This document shows, piece after piece, positions 8,401-15,610 of a DNA stretch of 64,000 nucleotides (positions are counted from its first letter, which is position 1; each line of letters starts with the position of its first letter). The position numbers and the translations under genes were made by a program. Under the pieces are notes generated by a model that ran no database searches, was not told the DNA's origin, and saw nothing but the letters and a program-made list of their open reading frames with translations. Source of the stretch: Mucilaginibacter galii (GTDB taxonomy: Bacteria > Bacteroidota > Bacteroidia > Sphingobacteriales > Sphingobacteriaceae); the NCBI RefSeq assembly GCF_014635825.1, contig NZ_BMDO01000012.1, forward strand, positions 1 through 64,000, given 5' to 3'.

Positions 8401-9183
8401 ATGCAGGTATAGGTTAACCCAGCGGATAATAATGATACAAACCGCCATTAATGCAAACGACAGCAAAACCTGCCTTTGGTGCATAAAATAATTACATACA
8501 CTGGTTACCAGCAGGCACAAGGTAATAAGTGCAGCAAGCCATAAACCCACTTCAATACCAAGGTTAGCATGGTCATGCGATTTAGGGTTGAGCTTTACCG
8601 AAAAAAGGTAGGTTTTTTGGAGATTATGTATATGGTAAACATCTTTATCGCCCAGGTCGGCAACTTCAAGGTTATTGTTGTTGAGCAGGCCCGGTTCGAA
8701 AGTGTTTTTAAGGTAATGGTTTTGGACTTTGAAATTGCTTTTTACAAAAATGAAGGCAAGGGCTGTAAAATTACCTTCGGTTTTGCGTATGGCTTCATAA
8801 TAGCCATTATTGAGTTTTACAAACGATGCGCCTTCTTTATATACTTTGAAATTTTCGGGTATAACTTTGATGCCCGTCCAAAAGGCCAGTTTGTTGTTTT
8901 TGTAAGTGAGCAGCCAAATGCGCTTTTGTATGGTAACCTCTTCTATCTCGTTGAGCGCTTGCTGGTAGTTTTTATCGGGCAGGACTTTCAGGGCGGCAAA
9001 ATGTTTTTCGCCAAATAATTTAGCTACTGCGGCTTCGCGCTTATTCAGGTTGCTCTCAAGCTGGCGGGCACTTTTTAAAAAACCATCATTGGGGGTGTGG
9101 CTGTTACGTAATACTATTGCCGTTAGCAGTAAGCTGGCAAACAGTAATGCCAATAGTATACGAATTTTAGCGTAGGTAGTCAA
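5440..9183 (-). CDS. Large NtrY-like sensor histidine kinase
   Basis: At 1247 aa this is far larger than an ordinary sensor kinase. A first membrane segment (about 7-25) and an extracytoplasmic stretch are followed by a block of hydrophobic segments between about 205 and 470. There is then a second soluble region, further membrane helices near 735, 790 and 965, a HAMP-like linker (about 985-1030), and a HisKA domain with the phospho-acceptor in VAHEIKNPLTP (His1038). The ATPase domain contains NLLKNAIEAM, DNGNGI and GTGLGLAF. The start appears to be TTG at 9183, since an in-frame stop lies just upstream. No response regulator gene is adjacent, so the partner is unknown. The C-terminal half resembles NtrY. 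Confidence 0.88.
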   Translation of the reverse strand: MTTYAKIRILLALLFASLLLTAIVLRNSHTPNDGFLKSARQLESNLNKREAAVAKLFGEKHFAALKVLPDKNYQQALNEIEEVTIQKRIWLLTYKNNKLAFWTGIKVIPENFKVYKEGASFVKLNNGYYEAIRKTEGNFTALAFIFVKSNFKVQNHYLKNTFEPGLLNNNNLEVADLGDKDVYHIHNLQKTYLFSVKLNPKSHDHANLGIEVGLWLAALITLCLLVTSVCNYFMHQRQVLLSFALMAVCIIIIRWVNLYLHLPDFRGVSDLFSPGLYSLNNTFPSLGDFCLNVLFMLWLVVYIYNHRNKILRHTPGTVAGYAIFSGGILLLIAVSTLLIHLFNKLVIQSQISFDVNNVLNLSGYSMLGVLMSCFGFLIFYLLVDTLLAVDTHLLIKPRVKLGIFISAILLVTGLSFIYSFTVFYLLWALLVFIRVYANRYQHGDLNAVSFVAMVLICAWIASIKLNYFESVKEKGTRKQLISQLENIDNPKIKRIFSTVEKQIVADPVLTRYFKDNDYSPGYLKNRFKKLYFDGYLSDYDCKVYEFDAAGQPRSPQNDYVLDVFKEMVIVSSFKLSNYFYRENERFGFQSYFAILPVYNKDANLGTVIVELKSKPIHSNSNFPELLVDNQLSPDVRFKDYSYAFYSDDRLLSQNGKYNYNVINTEFKGKLKTYFFKTTYSNQEDDTKPWYQRLTRYSHLVYQPSQRKVIVVSKVDNNSLSYIASFTFFFIVLLAFSAFVILFSWLWNRITLIKITTDSIRWNFGLHFEHVLYRTRIQFSMIFAVVVTLALVGIITYISIKAQYQDQQDDMISDKVTAIASKFENSFLDELGHIDEDTQVKFNNFAENFSTDLILFNTDGVAVLSTQPKIYDYGILAKRMHAKAYIMLSKLQKSLLINNERIGELNYKTAYVPVRNANNVTVAFLQLPYFSNEADYYERMGSFLNSMINIYAFIFLAIGMFAVLVARQITTPLSFIQLNLSKTIYGKKNEPIKWDRHDEIGALVKEYNKMIAALENSANRLAQSERESAWREMAKQVAHEIKNPLTPLKLGLQLLEKSWKDKDPKFDTKFERFSKSFVEQIESLSSIASEFSAFAKMPDTRMERLNLFDTLGQAITIFKHMENVQINYETPETPFMVNADRDQLLRCFNNLLKNAIEAMPPERLGVINVNNTINRNSILLKIQDNGNGIPENLHQRIFEPNFTTKSSGTGLGLAFVKNSIENAGGRVWYETVIGEGTTFYLNFPESKA

Positions 9184-9224
9184 CGTGGTAGCAGATGTAT
9201 GTTTATTGCATCAAATATATCATA

Positions 9225-9255
9225 AAAAACAAAAGCCACTTTAGTTTGTGGCTTT
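9225..9255 (-). terminator. Terminator downstream of fabD, second hairpin
   Basis: On the minus strand AAAGCCAC pairs with GTGGCTTT (9232-9255) and is followed by a T-rich run. It ends the queD-folE-fabD transcript just before the kinase gene's own start region. Confidence 0.7.
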
Positions 9256-9262
9256 GCAAAAT

Positions 9263-9294
9263 AAAGCCCGGTACTCCAAATGAAACCGGGCATT
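9263..9294 (-). terminator. Hairpin directly downstream of fabD
   Basis: GCCCGGT (9266-9272) pairs with ACCGGGC (9285-9291). Read on the minus strand it comes 12 bases after the fabD stop codon and precedes the hairpin at 9232-9255, forming a tandem pair. Confidence 0.6.
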
Positions 9295-9305
9295 ATATAT
9301 TTAAA

Positions 9306-10187
9306 TTATACCGTTAAGCTTGCGGTTGCGGCAGCACGGTCTACCTTTTTAACCAAACCCTGCAACACATTGCCCGGCCCAACCTCGGTAAAAGAAGTGG
9401 CGCCGTCTTCAAGCATGTGCATTACAGTTTGGGTCCAGCGTACCGGCCCGGTCAACTGGGCAATTAAATTCTTTTTGATCAATGCGGCATCAGTATATGG
9501 TTTGGCATCAATGTTTTGGTAAATAGGGCAAACCGGCTCCTGAATGTTAGTATTCACAATGGCATGCTCCAGTTCTACCCGTGCCGATTCCATTAATGGC
9601 GAGTGAAAAGCACCGCCCACGTTTAATACCAACGCACGTTTTGCACCTGCAGCCTTCATTTTTTCGCACGCCAGCTCAACACCGGCAATAGTACCTGAAA
9701 TGACCAGCTGGCCCGGGCAATTGTAATTAGCCGGTACAACTACTTCGCTTACCTGCTCACAAATATCTTCCACGGTAAAATCATCTAACCCTAAAACGGC
9801 CGCCATAGTAGAAGGTTGTATTTCGCAGGCTTTTTGCATCGCGTTGGCACGTGCGGCTACTAACTTTAAGCCGTCTTCAAAAGACAGTGCTCCGGCCGAT
9901 ACCAGGGCCGAAAACTCGCCCAAAGAATGACCTGCAACCATTTCGGGCTTAAACTCGTTGCCGGCTACCTTGGCTAAAATAACCGAGTGCAAAAATATGG
10001 CGGGTTGGGTAACGTTGGTTTGTTTAAGATCTTCGTCGGTACCACTAAACATCAAGTCGGTAATGCGGAAGCCTAAAATTTCGTTTGCCTGTTCAAATAA
10101 CTGGCGGGCTTCGTCATGATTATCGTACAGGTCTTTACCCATACCTACAAACTGGGCACCCTGCCCTGGGAATATATATGCTTTCAT
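9306..10187 (-). CDS. fabD: Malonyl-CoA:ACP transacylase
   Basis: FabD (293 aa) transfers malonyl groups from CoA to acyl carrier protein for fatty acid synthesis. GQGAQ at residues 8-12, the nucleophile Ser88 in GHSLGEFSAL and the catalytic His195 in GGAFHSPLM are all present. Length is normal. It is the last gene of the minus-strand run queD-folE-fabD, but a 72-base palindromic repeat separates it from folE. Two tandem hairpins follow the stop codon. The rest of the fatty acid genes (acpP, fabF) are at 36.5-38 kb. Confidence 0.95.
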   Translation of the reverse strand: MKAYIFPGQGAQFVGMGKDLYDNHDEARQLFEQANEILGFRITDLMFSGTDEDLKQTNVTQPAIFLHSVILAKVAGNEFKPEMVAGHSLGEFSALVSAGALSFEDGLKLVAARANAMQKACEIQPSTMAAVLGLDDFTVEDICEQVSEVVVPANYNCPGQLVISGTIAGVELACEKMKAAGAKRALVLNVGGAFHSPLMESARVELEHAIVNTNIQEPVCPIYQNIDAKPYTDAALIKKNLIAQLTGPVRWTQTVMHMLEDGATSFTEVGPGNVLQGLVKKVDRAAATASLTV

Positions 10188-10198
10188 TGTTAATTAGA

Positions 10199-10260
10199 CC
10201 CCCCCAACCCCCTGAAGGGGGAGCTTTTTATACGTTCCCCCTTCAGGGGGTTAGGGGGTT
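10199..10260. repeat. Palindromic intergenic repeat, family C
   Basis: The arms 10199-10223 and 10234-10258 are inverted copies (23 of 25 positions) with the core CCCCCTGAAGGGGG. The element fills the folE-fabD gap. Transcribed, it would fold into a very stable hairpin, but no T run follows in the operon's direction. Confidence 0.85.
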
Positions 10261-10901
10261 TAGCTTAATTTGCTGGTGATCAACTGTAAAAATTCAGTTC
10301 TTGTCTTCTCTTTATAGAACTCGCCGCTAAAGGCCGAAGTGGTAGTTACCGAGTTTTGCTTTTGCACGCCGCGCATGCTCATGCACAGGTGGCGGCATTC
10401 TATAACCACACCTACGCCCAGGGGCTGCAAGGTGTCTTGTATACAATCCCTGATTTCGTTGGTTAAGCGTTCCTGTACCTGCAGCCTGCGCGAAAACACA
10501 TCAACAATGCGCGGTATTTTACTTAAGCCCACCACATGGCCGTTAGGAATGTAAGCTACATGAGCCTTACCAAAAAACGGCAGCATATGGTGTTCACACA
10601 TAGAGTATACCTCAATGTCTTTCACCACTACCATTTGGCTGTATTCCTCCTTAAACATAGCCGAAGTCAGGATCTCTTTGGCGTTGAGATCGTAGCCTTG
10701 GGTAAGATAAAGCATGGCTTTGGCCATACGCTCGGGGGTTTTTAATAAACCTTCACGGGTAGGGTCTTCGCCTATATGTTCTAAAACCTGGTGGTAGTTG
10801 GCCGATAGGCTGGTGATGAGCTCCGGGTTGTACCGGTCTATCTTTTTGTAACCGTTTATCCCTGCATCGCGGTCGGGCAGGTTATCGTCGTCGTCAATCA
10901 T
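10260..10901 (-). CDS. folE: GTP cyclohydrolase I
   Basis: FolE (213 aa) converts GTP to 7,8-dihydroneopterin triphosphate, the entry to folate and to queuosine/pterin synthesis. The zinc-site motifs SMCEHHMLPFFG and CRHLCMSMRGV are intact, as is the substrate-loop motif GLSKIPRIVDVFSRRLQVQE. It starts 8 bases after the queD stop codon, so the two are almost certainly cotranscribed. FolE makes the substrate QueD uses, so the pair is functionally coherent. Confidence 0.96.
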   Translation of the reverse strand: MIDDDDNLPDRDAGINGYKKIDRYNPELITSLSANYHQVLEHIGEDPTREGLLKTPERMAKAMLYLTQGYDLNAKEILTSAMFKEEYSQMVVVKDIEVYSMCEHHMLPFFGKAHVAYIPNGHVVGLSKIPRIVDVFSRRLQVQERLTNEIRDCIQDTLQPLGVGVVIECRHLCMSMRGVQKQNSVTTTSAFSGEFYKEKTRTEFLQLITSKLS

Positions 10902-10909
10902 AGTATGCG

Positions 10910-11329
10910 TTAATCGCCAAAGTATTCGGCACTATTATTTTCGGTTTCAAATAATCTAACGGAGTGCAAAAACACACCATCGTATGCCTCGATAGGTGCC
11001 TTTAGCTGGTTAAATATTTCTATACACAAGATTTCGGTGGAGGCCATTTTGCCCTGCATAAAGTCTACATCCTTATTCAGGTTTTTATGATCCAGCTTTT
11101 CAATCACGTAATCGTTTATAATTACTTTGAGCTCTTTAAGATCAATTAAGTAGCCTGTGGCATGGGTAATTTCGCCTTTAACGGTTACAAACAAATTATA
11201 ATTATGGCCGTGCCAGTTGGGGTTGGCACATTTTCCAAAAACTTCCTGGTTTTTTTCAGCGCTCCATTCTTCCCGGTACATCCGGTGTGCGGCATTAAAA
11301 TGTTCTTTGCGCGTAATATGAATCATCAT
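10910..11329 (-). CDS. queD: 6-carboxy-tetrahydropterin synthase / PTPS family
   Basis: This 139-aa protein of the PTPS fold acts on dihydroneopterin triphosphate. The zinc ligands His15, His40 and His42 (HFNAAH and WHGHNY) and catalytic Cys34 in GKCANPNWHGH are present. The frame is open upstream to 11620, but that part lies over the antisense of mqnB and its repeat; ATG 11329 (or 11326) gives the family N-terminus. It is divergent from mqnB, whose start is 61 bases away. QueD (queuosine) is more likely than eukaryote-type PTPS because of the bacterial context, although no queC or queE is nearby. Confidence 0.88.
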   Translation of the reverse strand: MMIHITRKEHFNAAHRMYREEWSAEKNQEVFGKCANPNWHGHNYNLFVTVKGEITHATGYLIDLKELKVIINDYVIEKLDHKNLNKDVDFMQGKMASTEILCIEIFNQLKAPIEAYDGVFLHSVRLFETENNSAEYFGD

Positions 11330-11390
11330 AACAATTATTGGGTGCAAATATACAAAACAAAAACAGGCAAGTTGTTTTATCTTAGCCAGT

Positions 11391-12146
11391 ATGAAGATAT
11401 TAGTAGTGGCCGCAACGAGGGAGGAGATAGCCGGCGTTTTAGGGTGCGGGGTGCGGGGTGCGGGGATCGAAGTGTTTGGATTAGGAAGTAAAGTATTTGG
11501 TGAAGAAAGCAGGATTTCGGAGCACCCCGAAGCTTCTCCGCACCCCGCACCCCGCTCTTCGCACCTCGATCCCCCCACCCCGCACCCCTCACCTAAAATC
11601 CTCATCACCGGCGTGGGCATGGTGGCTACAGCTTTTGCGTTGGGCAGGCATCTGGCAACTCATCAGTACGATTTAGCCATTAACCTGGGCATTGCCGGGA
11701 GCTTTGACCGTAACATTCCTCTTGGTACGGTGGTAGAGATTACCGAAGATACTTTTACCGAGTTGGGTGCCGAAGACGATAGCCGTTTTATTACATTGGA
11801 TGCCTTGGGCTTTGGCCAAACTAAATTTACCGCCACTGCTAAATTAGCTGATTACTATACTAACGATAAGCCATGGAAGGTAACCGCTGCTACGGTAAAT
11901 ACGGTACATGGTGAAGAAGCATCAATAGCGAAACTGCACCAGCGCGCTGCACCACAACTGGAGAGCATGGAAGGTGCGGCTTTCTTTTACGCCTGCCAAC
12001 AGGCGGGTGTACCGGCGTTGCAAATCAGGGCGGTGTCAAATTATGTAGAAAAGCGTAACCGCGATGCCTGGAAAATAGGGCTGGCCGTTAAAAATCTGAA
12101 TACCTTTGCGGAGAGCTTGTTAAGTGGTTTAGGGAGCGAAGATTGA
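11391..12146 (+). CDS. mqnB: Futalosine hydrolase with an in-frame repeat insertion
   Basis: MqnB (251 aa) removes the base from futalosine in the futalosine route to menaquinone. After the first strand (MKILVVAATREEIA), residues about 16-69 are low-complexity Gly/Pro/His/Arg sequence encoded by a 162-bp inverted-repeat element. The family sequence then resumes at ILITGVGMVATAFALGRHL and runs through NLGIAGSFDR to ESMEGAAFFYAC, the nucleoside phosphorylase-type active site. The element is exactly 54 codons, so the frame survives. The insertion falls between the first strand and the next conserved strand, so the enzyme may still fold. mqnD lies 91 bases downstream, in the same pathway. Confidence 0.88.
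   Translation: MKILVVAATREEIAGVLGCGVRGAGIEVFGLGSKVFGEESRISEHPEASPHPAPRSSHLDPPTPHPSPKILITGVGMVATAFALGRHLATHQYDLAINLGIAGSFDRNIPLGTVVEITEDTFTELGAEDDSRFITLDALGFGQTKFTATAKLADYYTNDKPWKVTAATVNTVHGEEASIAKLHQRAAPQLESMEGAAFFYACQQAGVPALQIRAVSNYVEKRNRDAWKIGLAVKNLNTFAESLLSGLGSED
11437..11598. repeat. Inverted-repeat (MITE-like) element inside mqnB, family D
   Basis: The element begins TTTTAGGGTGCGGGG (11437) and ends with the inverted sequence CCCCGCACCCCTCACCTAAAA (to 11598), giving imperfect terminal inverted repeats of about 35 bases. It is 162 bp, exactly 54 codons, and open in the mqnB frame. Related GGTGCGGGG units occur at 2338-2400 and 12131-12215. No transposase is encoded. Confidence 0.8.
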
Positions 12147-12215
12147 AGGTACGAAGAGCGGGGTTTAAAGCCGGACGTTCTGTCTTGATGTATAATCCCC
12201 CGCTCCCCGAACCTC
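12131..12215. repeat. Degenerate inverted repeat, family D, between mqnB and mqnD
   Basis: GGTACGAAGAGCGGGGTTT (about 12148) and the rough inverse ATCCCCCGCTCCCCGAACCT (about 12194) face each other across about 25 bases. They are similar to the G-rich repeats at 2338 and inside mqnB. Confidence 0.6.
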
Positions 12216-12237
12216 TTAACCCTAAAACCAACAAACT

Positions 12238-13095
12238 ATGAAATTAACACTCGGCTTTTCGCCCTGCCCTAACGACACGTTTATTTTTGATGCGTTAATT
12301 CATCATAAAATTGATACCGAAGGTTTAGAATTTGAGGTGTTTTATGATGATGTGGAAACGCTTAACCATAAAGCCATACACGGCGAGCTGGATGTAACCA
12401 AGCTAAGCTATCATGCCTTTGCTTACGTAGCTAACCAATACGTATTGCTTGATGCCGGCAGTGCCCTGGGCTTTGGTGTTGGTCCGTTGCTAATCTGTAA
12501 AGGCGATGAACAAAAGGCTTACGAAGACCTGAAATCTGAAAACCGCACCATCCGCATAGGTATACCGGGTAAATATACCACGGCTAATTTCCTTTTGAGC
12601 CTGGCTTTCCCTAATGCGGTGAATAAACAGGAGATCGTATTCTCAGATATTGAACAGGCTTTGCTGGATGATAGGATTGAGGTGGGATTAATAATTCATG
12701 AAAACCGCTTTACTTACCAGGACAAAGGGCTTAAAAAAATATTAGACCTGGGCGATTACTGGGAAAAAGAAACCGGCTGTGCCATCCCCTTAGGCGGTAT
12801 TGTAGCCAACCGTAAATTACCGTTAGACGTGCAGCACAAAGTTAACCGCGTACTGCGCCGCTCGGTAGAGTTTGCCTTTGCCAACCCAAAATCAGGACTG
12901 GAGTTTATTAAACAGCACGCTCAGGAAATGAGCGAAGAGGTAATGTACAAGCACATAGACCTGTATGTAAACCAATATTCGCTCGATTTAGGCATAGAAG
13001 GTAAAAAAGCAATTCAATTACTGTTTGATACCGCAAAGGAAAAAGAGATCATTCCCGAAATTAAACACGAATTGTTTTTAACGCCGCTGGTTTAA
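12238..13095 (+). CDS. mqnD: 1,4-dihydroxy-6-naphthoate synthase
   Basis: MqnD (285 aa) converts cyclic dehypoxanthine futalosine to 1,4-dihydroxy-6-naphthoate in the futalosine pathway. The N-terminus LGFSPCPNDTFIFDAL and the later TKLSYHAFAYV and GFGVGPLL motifs are characteristic of this periplasmic-binding-protein-like fold. It follows mqnB, its pathway partner. Its TAA stop overlaps the stop codon of the convergent porin gene, so there is no room for a separate terminator. Confidence 0.94.
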   Translation: MKLTLGFSPCPNDTFIFDALIHHKIDTEGLEFEVFYDDVETLNHKAIHGELDVTKLSYHAFAYVANQYVLLDAGSALGFGVGPLLICKGDEQKAYEDLKSENRTIRIGIPGKYTTANFLLSLAFPNAVNKQEIVFSDIEQALLDDRIEVGLIIHENRFTYQDKGLKKILDLGDYWEKETGCAIPLGGIVANRKLPLDVQHKVNRVLRRSVEFAFANPKSGLEFIKQHAQEMSEEVMYKHIDLYVNQYSLDLGIEGKKAIQLLFDTAKEKEIIPEIKHELFLTPLV

Positions 13096-14402
13096 AACTC
13101 AACGTGTGCCCTTATGGAGAATACATTTACCGGCCCCCTGTCTTTATTGTAGGCAGGGTTAGCTATAAATTGGTAGTCGGGCGTAAGCCATAATTTCTTT
13201 TGATAGGCGTCTATCTTGTAGTAGAGCTCGGCAATCATCTCCGGGCGGTAGTTTAACCTGCCATCGCCAATAATAAAACCATAACCGCCGGCCTCTAAAT
13301 AATTACGGTGCGGGCCCGAAATGCCGTTGCCTACAAACGCCAGGCCCAATTCGTCGTTACTGCGTTTCCATGAGTTGCCTTTTAATACGCTGCCAAAGCT
13401 TAATGAACGGTCAATTTCGGTGAAAAACCAGGTTTCTGTATGGCCATCGTTATAACTGGCCTTTGCAAAAATGCCCAGGCTTGGGGTAATATACTGTTCG
13501 GCATTAATGCCAAAGCCCCATTTGCTATGACCATAGTAATTTACGGCATCAATATCGGGTGCTGCAGGGTTGGTGCTCACCGCCTCGCGGTAGTTGCCCA
13601 TTTTGCCCTTGTTGTAAAAGCCAAGTATCCTTAGCGTACCATTTTGATTGTTCAACAGATAGCGACGTTCGTATTCGAGCGTTTGCGTATTGGCTTTGCT
13701 TATTTTTTCATCTAACACCGAGCCGTTGGCTTGGGTGGGTACCATAGTAAAAGCGTAGCGCAGGGTCCAGTTAGGCTGGCCTAATTCGGCAAAGAGGCCC
13801 ATAATGTAACCGCGCGTGTTAGCCGGATAATCCCATGCACCATTGCTCATGAGTGACCAGTTCATGAACTGGGTACGAGGGTCATGGCTAAAGGTATTGC
13901 CATCAAAAAAGTCGCTCATGCCAAATTTACCCGCCGTAAGCGACAGGTAGCGTTTGCTGCGGGTCCCGGCCAGTTGATTGGCTTCATCGTCAAGCGTGTC
14001 GCGCCCGGTTCCCCATTCAAAGTTTTGCGTTAAATAAAGGCGGGCTATATAAATTTTAGGTTCGGCACTGCCTACCCTGAAGGTTTCGCCATTTGGAAAG
14101 CCGGCCACACCCAGGGTTTGGCTAAAACCTGCACCGCCTGACATTTCGGGGTTAAAGTAAGCCTCTGCACCTTTCCAAAGGCGGGCACCGCCAAATAGCG
14201 TAGTGGTTAATGAGGATGCCGTTTCGTGGGTTTTTAACAAGCTGTTTTGGCCGGAGTACGCGGCGCTAAAGGCAGGCTTGGTTTGCGTAATAATTGTTTG
14301 CTGAAAGTGCAGGTTAAAGCGTTGTTGTTTAACCGTATCGGTTTGGGCATGCGCGGCCGTGGCTGCGCCCAAAAGCAGTAGAAGTAAAAAGTGTGGTTTC
14401 AT
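13092..14402 (-). CDS. Carbohydrate-selective porin, OprB type
   Basis: This 436-aa protein starts with a clear signal peptide (hydrophobic 6-20, cleavage near AHAQ). Alternating hydrophobic/aromatic strands follow, and it ends in a C-terminal aromatic residue (AHVEF), as outer-membrane beta-barrels do. The order of motifs (HFQQTIITQTKPAFSAAYSG, LGVAGFPNGE, LYLTQNFEWG, YLSLTAGKF, FDGNTFSHDPRTQFMNW) is that of OprB-like carbohydrate porins. ATG 14402 is chosen over 14414 because it gives the normal signal peptide. No sugar-transport partner is adjacent. Confidence 0.85.
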   Translation of the reverse strand: MKPHFLLLLLLGAATAAHAQTDTVKQQRFNLHFQQTIITQTKPAFSAAYSGQNSLLKTHETASSLTTTLFGGARLWKGAEAYFNPEMSGGAGFSQTLGVAGFPNGETFRVGSAEPKIYIARLYLTQNFEWGTGRDTLDDEANQLAGTRSKRYLSLTAGKFGMSDFFDGNTFSHDPRTQFMNWSLMSNGAWDYPANTRGYIMGLFAELGQPNWTLRYAFTMVPTQANGSVLDEKISKANTQTLEYERRYLLNNQNGTLRILGFYNKGKMGNYREAVSTNPAAPDIDAVNYYGHSKWGFGINAEQYITPSLGIFAKASYNDGHTETWFFTEIDRSLSFGSVLKGNSWKRSNDELGLAFVGNGISGPHRNYLEAGGYGFIIGDGRLNYRPEMIAELYYKIDAYQKKLWLTPDYQFIANPAYNKDRGPVNVFSIRAHVEF

Positions 14403-14516
14403 GCGTAAGTACAAAACTTTATGTAAATGTAAAGCATTTACATAAAGGCTTCGGTCGCTCAGGCAAAGTCTAATCGTATTCTAATACAGCGAAGTAATGG
14501 TCGTGACTTTAAGGCG

Positions 14517-15170
14517 CTAAGCTCGGCCTTCCCATTCGGCATAAAACTGGTCTAAAAAGGTTTCCATAAACGCATGCCGTTGTTCGGCCAGCTTTTGCGC
14601 AGTGGCCGTGTTCATCTTATCTTTTAATAAAAGCAGCTTTTCGTAAAAGTGGTTTATGGTAGGGGCGGTAGTGCTCTTATACTCCTCTTTAGTCATATTA
14701 AGATTTGCGCTAACCTCTGGGTTATGCATTTCGCGACCCTTAAACCCGCCGTAGTTGAAAGCGCGGGCTACGCCAATAGCACCAATGGCATCCAACCTAT
14801 CGGCATCCTGCACCACATCCAACTCTGGTGAGCTGAACTTTTTACCCTCGAAACTGGCCTTGAACGACATATGCCTGATAATTTGCGTCACATGCTCAAT
14901 CACATCGGCATCAACGCTTTGGCTTTGCAAAAAGCTAATAGCCGTACGCGGGCCAATTTCTTCATCGCCGCCATGAAATTTAGCGTCGGCTATGTCATGT
15001 AGCAGGGCGGCCAGCTCTACTATCAGCATATTGGCAGGTTCGGTTTGGGCAATGAGTTTGGCATTGTTCCATACCCGTAAAATGTGCCACCAATCGTGCC
15101 CGCCTTCGGCGTTTTGCAAGGTTTGGCGCACATAGGCAGCCGTATTTTCGATAAGTAGTTGGGAATTCAT
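14517..15170 (-). CDS. HD-domain phosphohydrolase
   Basis: This 217-aa protein has the HD metal-binding pattern: His25/His29 in GGHDWWH, the HD pair at residues 58-59 in LLHDIAD, and the distal Asp in QDADRLDAIGAIG. It matches the YedJ/PhoQ-neighbour type of HD hydrolase; the substrate is not predictable. A 19-base perfect inverted repeat (15164-15182 with 15197-15215) covers the start codon, with a TATATTTG -7-like box on the minus strand inside it. The XRE regulator gene lies directly upstream in the same direction. Confidence 0.85.
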   Translation of the reverse strand: MNSQLLIENTAAYVRQTLQNAEGGHDWWHILRVWNNAKLIAQTEPANMLIVELAALLHDIADAKFHGGDEEIGPRTAISFLQSQSVDADVIEHVTQIIRHMSFKASFEGKKFSSPELDVVQDADRLDAIGAIGVARAFNYGGFKGREMHNPEVSANLNMTKEEYKSTTAPTINHFYEKLLLLKDKMNTATAQKLAEQRHAFMETFLDQFYAEWEGRA

Positions 15171-15215
15171 GCTGTTATATTTTGCTCGTTGGAGGCAAAT
15201 ATAACAGCATGAATT
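15164..15215 (-). promoter_or_regulatory. Inverted repeat spanning the HD gene start codon
   Basis: AATTCATGCTGTTATATTT (15164-15182) and its exact inverse (15197-15215) are separated by 14 bases. The ATG of the HD gene lies inside the left arm. On the minus strand the other arm contains TATATTTG, a plausible -7 box. A transcript entering from the XRE gene would fold this start codon into a stem; a transcript starting inside the repeat would not. Confidence 0.6.
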
Positions 15216-15218
15216 TAA

Positions 15219-15491
15219 TTATGCGCTCACCGATGATGAACCTACCAGTTGCAATACTTCGGCATCATCGGCTTTGATCAATTCAATCAAATCAACCTCG
15301 AGTACCTGGGCAATTTGATAAAGGCGCTCTAAGGTTATTTTGGTATAACCTAATTCAATTTTACTGTAGGCATTTTGAGAGATATTAAGCTTCATGGCCA
15401 AATATTCTTGGGTGTAATTTAAATGCTCCCTGATCTTTCTAATATTTACAGCAACAGATTTAATCTTGTTATTAATTATTTCCTTACCCAT
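15219..15491 (-). CDS. XRE-family HTH transcriptional regulator
   Basis: This 90-aa protein is essentially one helix-turn-helix domain (about residues 16-71), with LNYTQEYLAMKLNISQNAYS matching the HTH_3 recognition pattern. A short acidic/hydrophobic tail may mediate dimerisation. Its stop codon is about 50 bases from the HD hydrolase start in the same direction. TGTCAT (15491-15496) and ATGACA (15509-15514) form an inverted pair at the start codon, a candidate autoregulatory operator. The ligand and targets are unknown. Confidence 0.85.
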   Translation of the reverse strand: MGKEIINNKIKSVAVNIRKIREHLNYTQEYLAMKLNISQNAYSKIELGYTKITLERLYQIAQVLEVDLIELIKADDAEVLQLVGSSSVSA

Positions 15492-15610
15492 GTCATCAAT
15501 CTATATTAATGACATTACTTACGAGGTAAAACAACGTGCGGTTTTAAGAAGATAATTTTATTGATAAAATATTAAATAAATTAACTCAAAAAGTAATTTA
15601 GTGCTGATTG

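Noticed and set aside
10199..10260. Reading the palindromes as CRISPR repeats
   Set aside because: All are isolated inverted pairs with no regular spacers and no cas genes in the window.
11330..11620. N-terminal extension of queD on the minus strand (97 codons)
   Set aside because: It lies antisense to mqnB and its G-rich repeat, is low-complexity, and the PTPS family starts at MMIHITRKEHF. The open frame is a by-product of the repeat.
13092..13095. Overlap of the mqnD and porin stop codons as an annotation error
   Set aside because: Both frames are strongly supported to their last residues. A 4-base convergent overlap is plausible.
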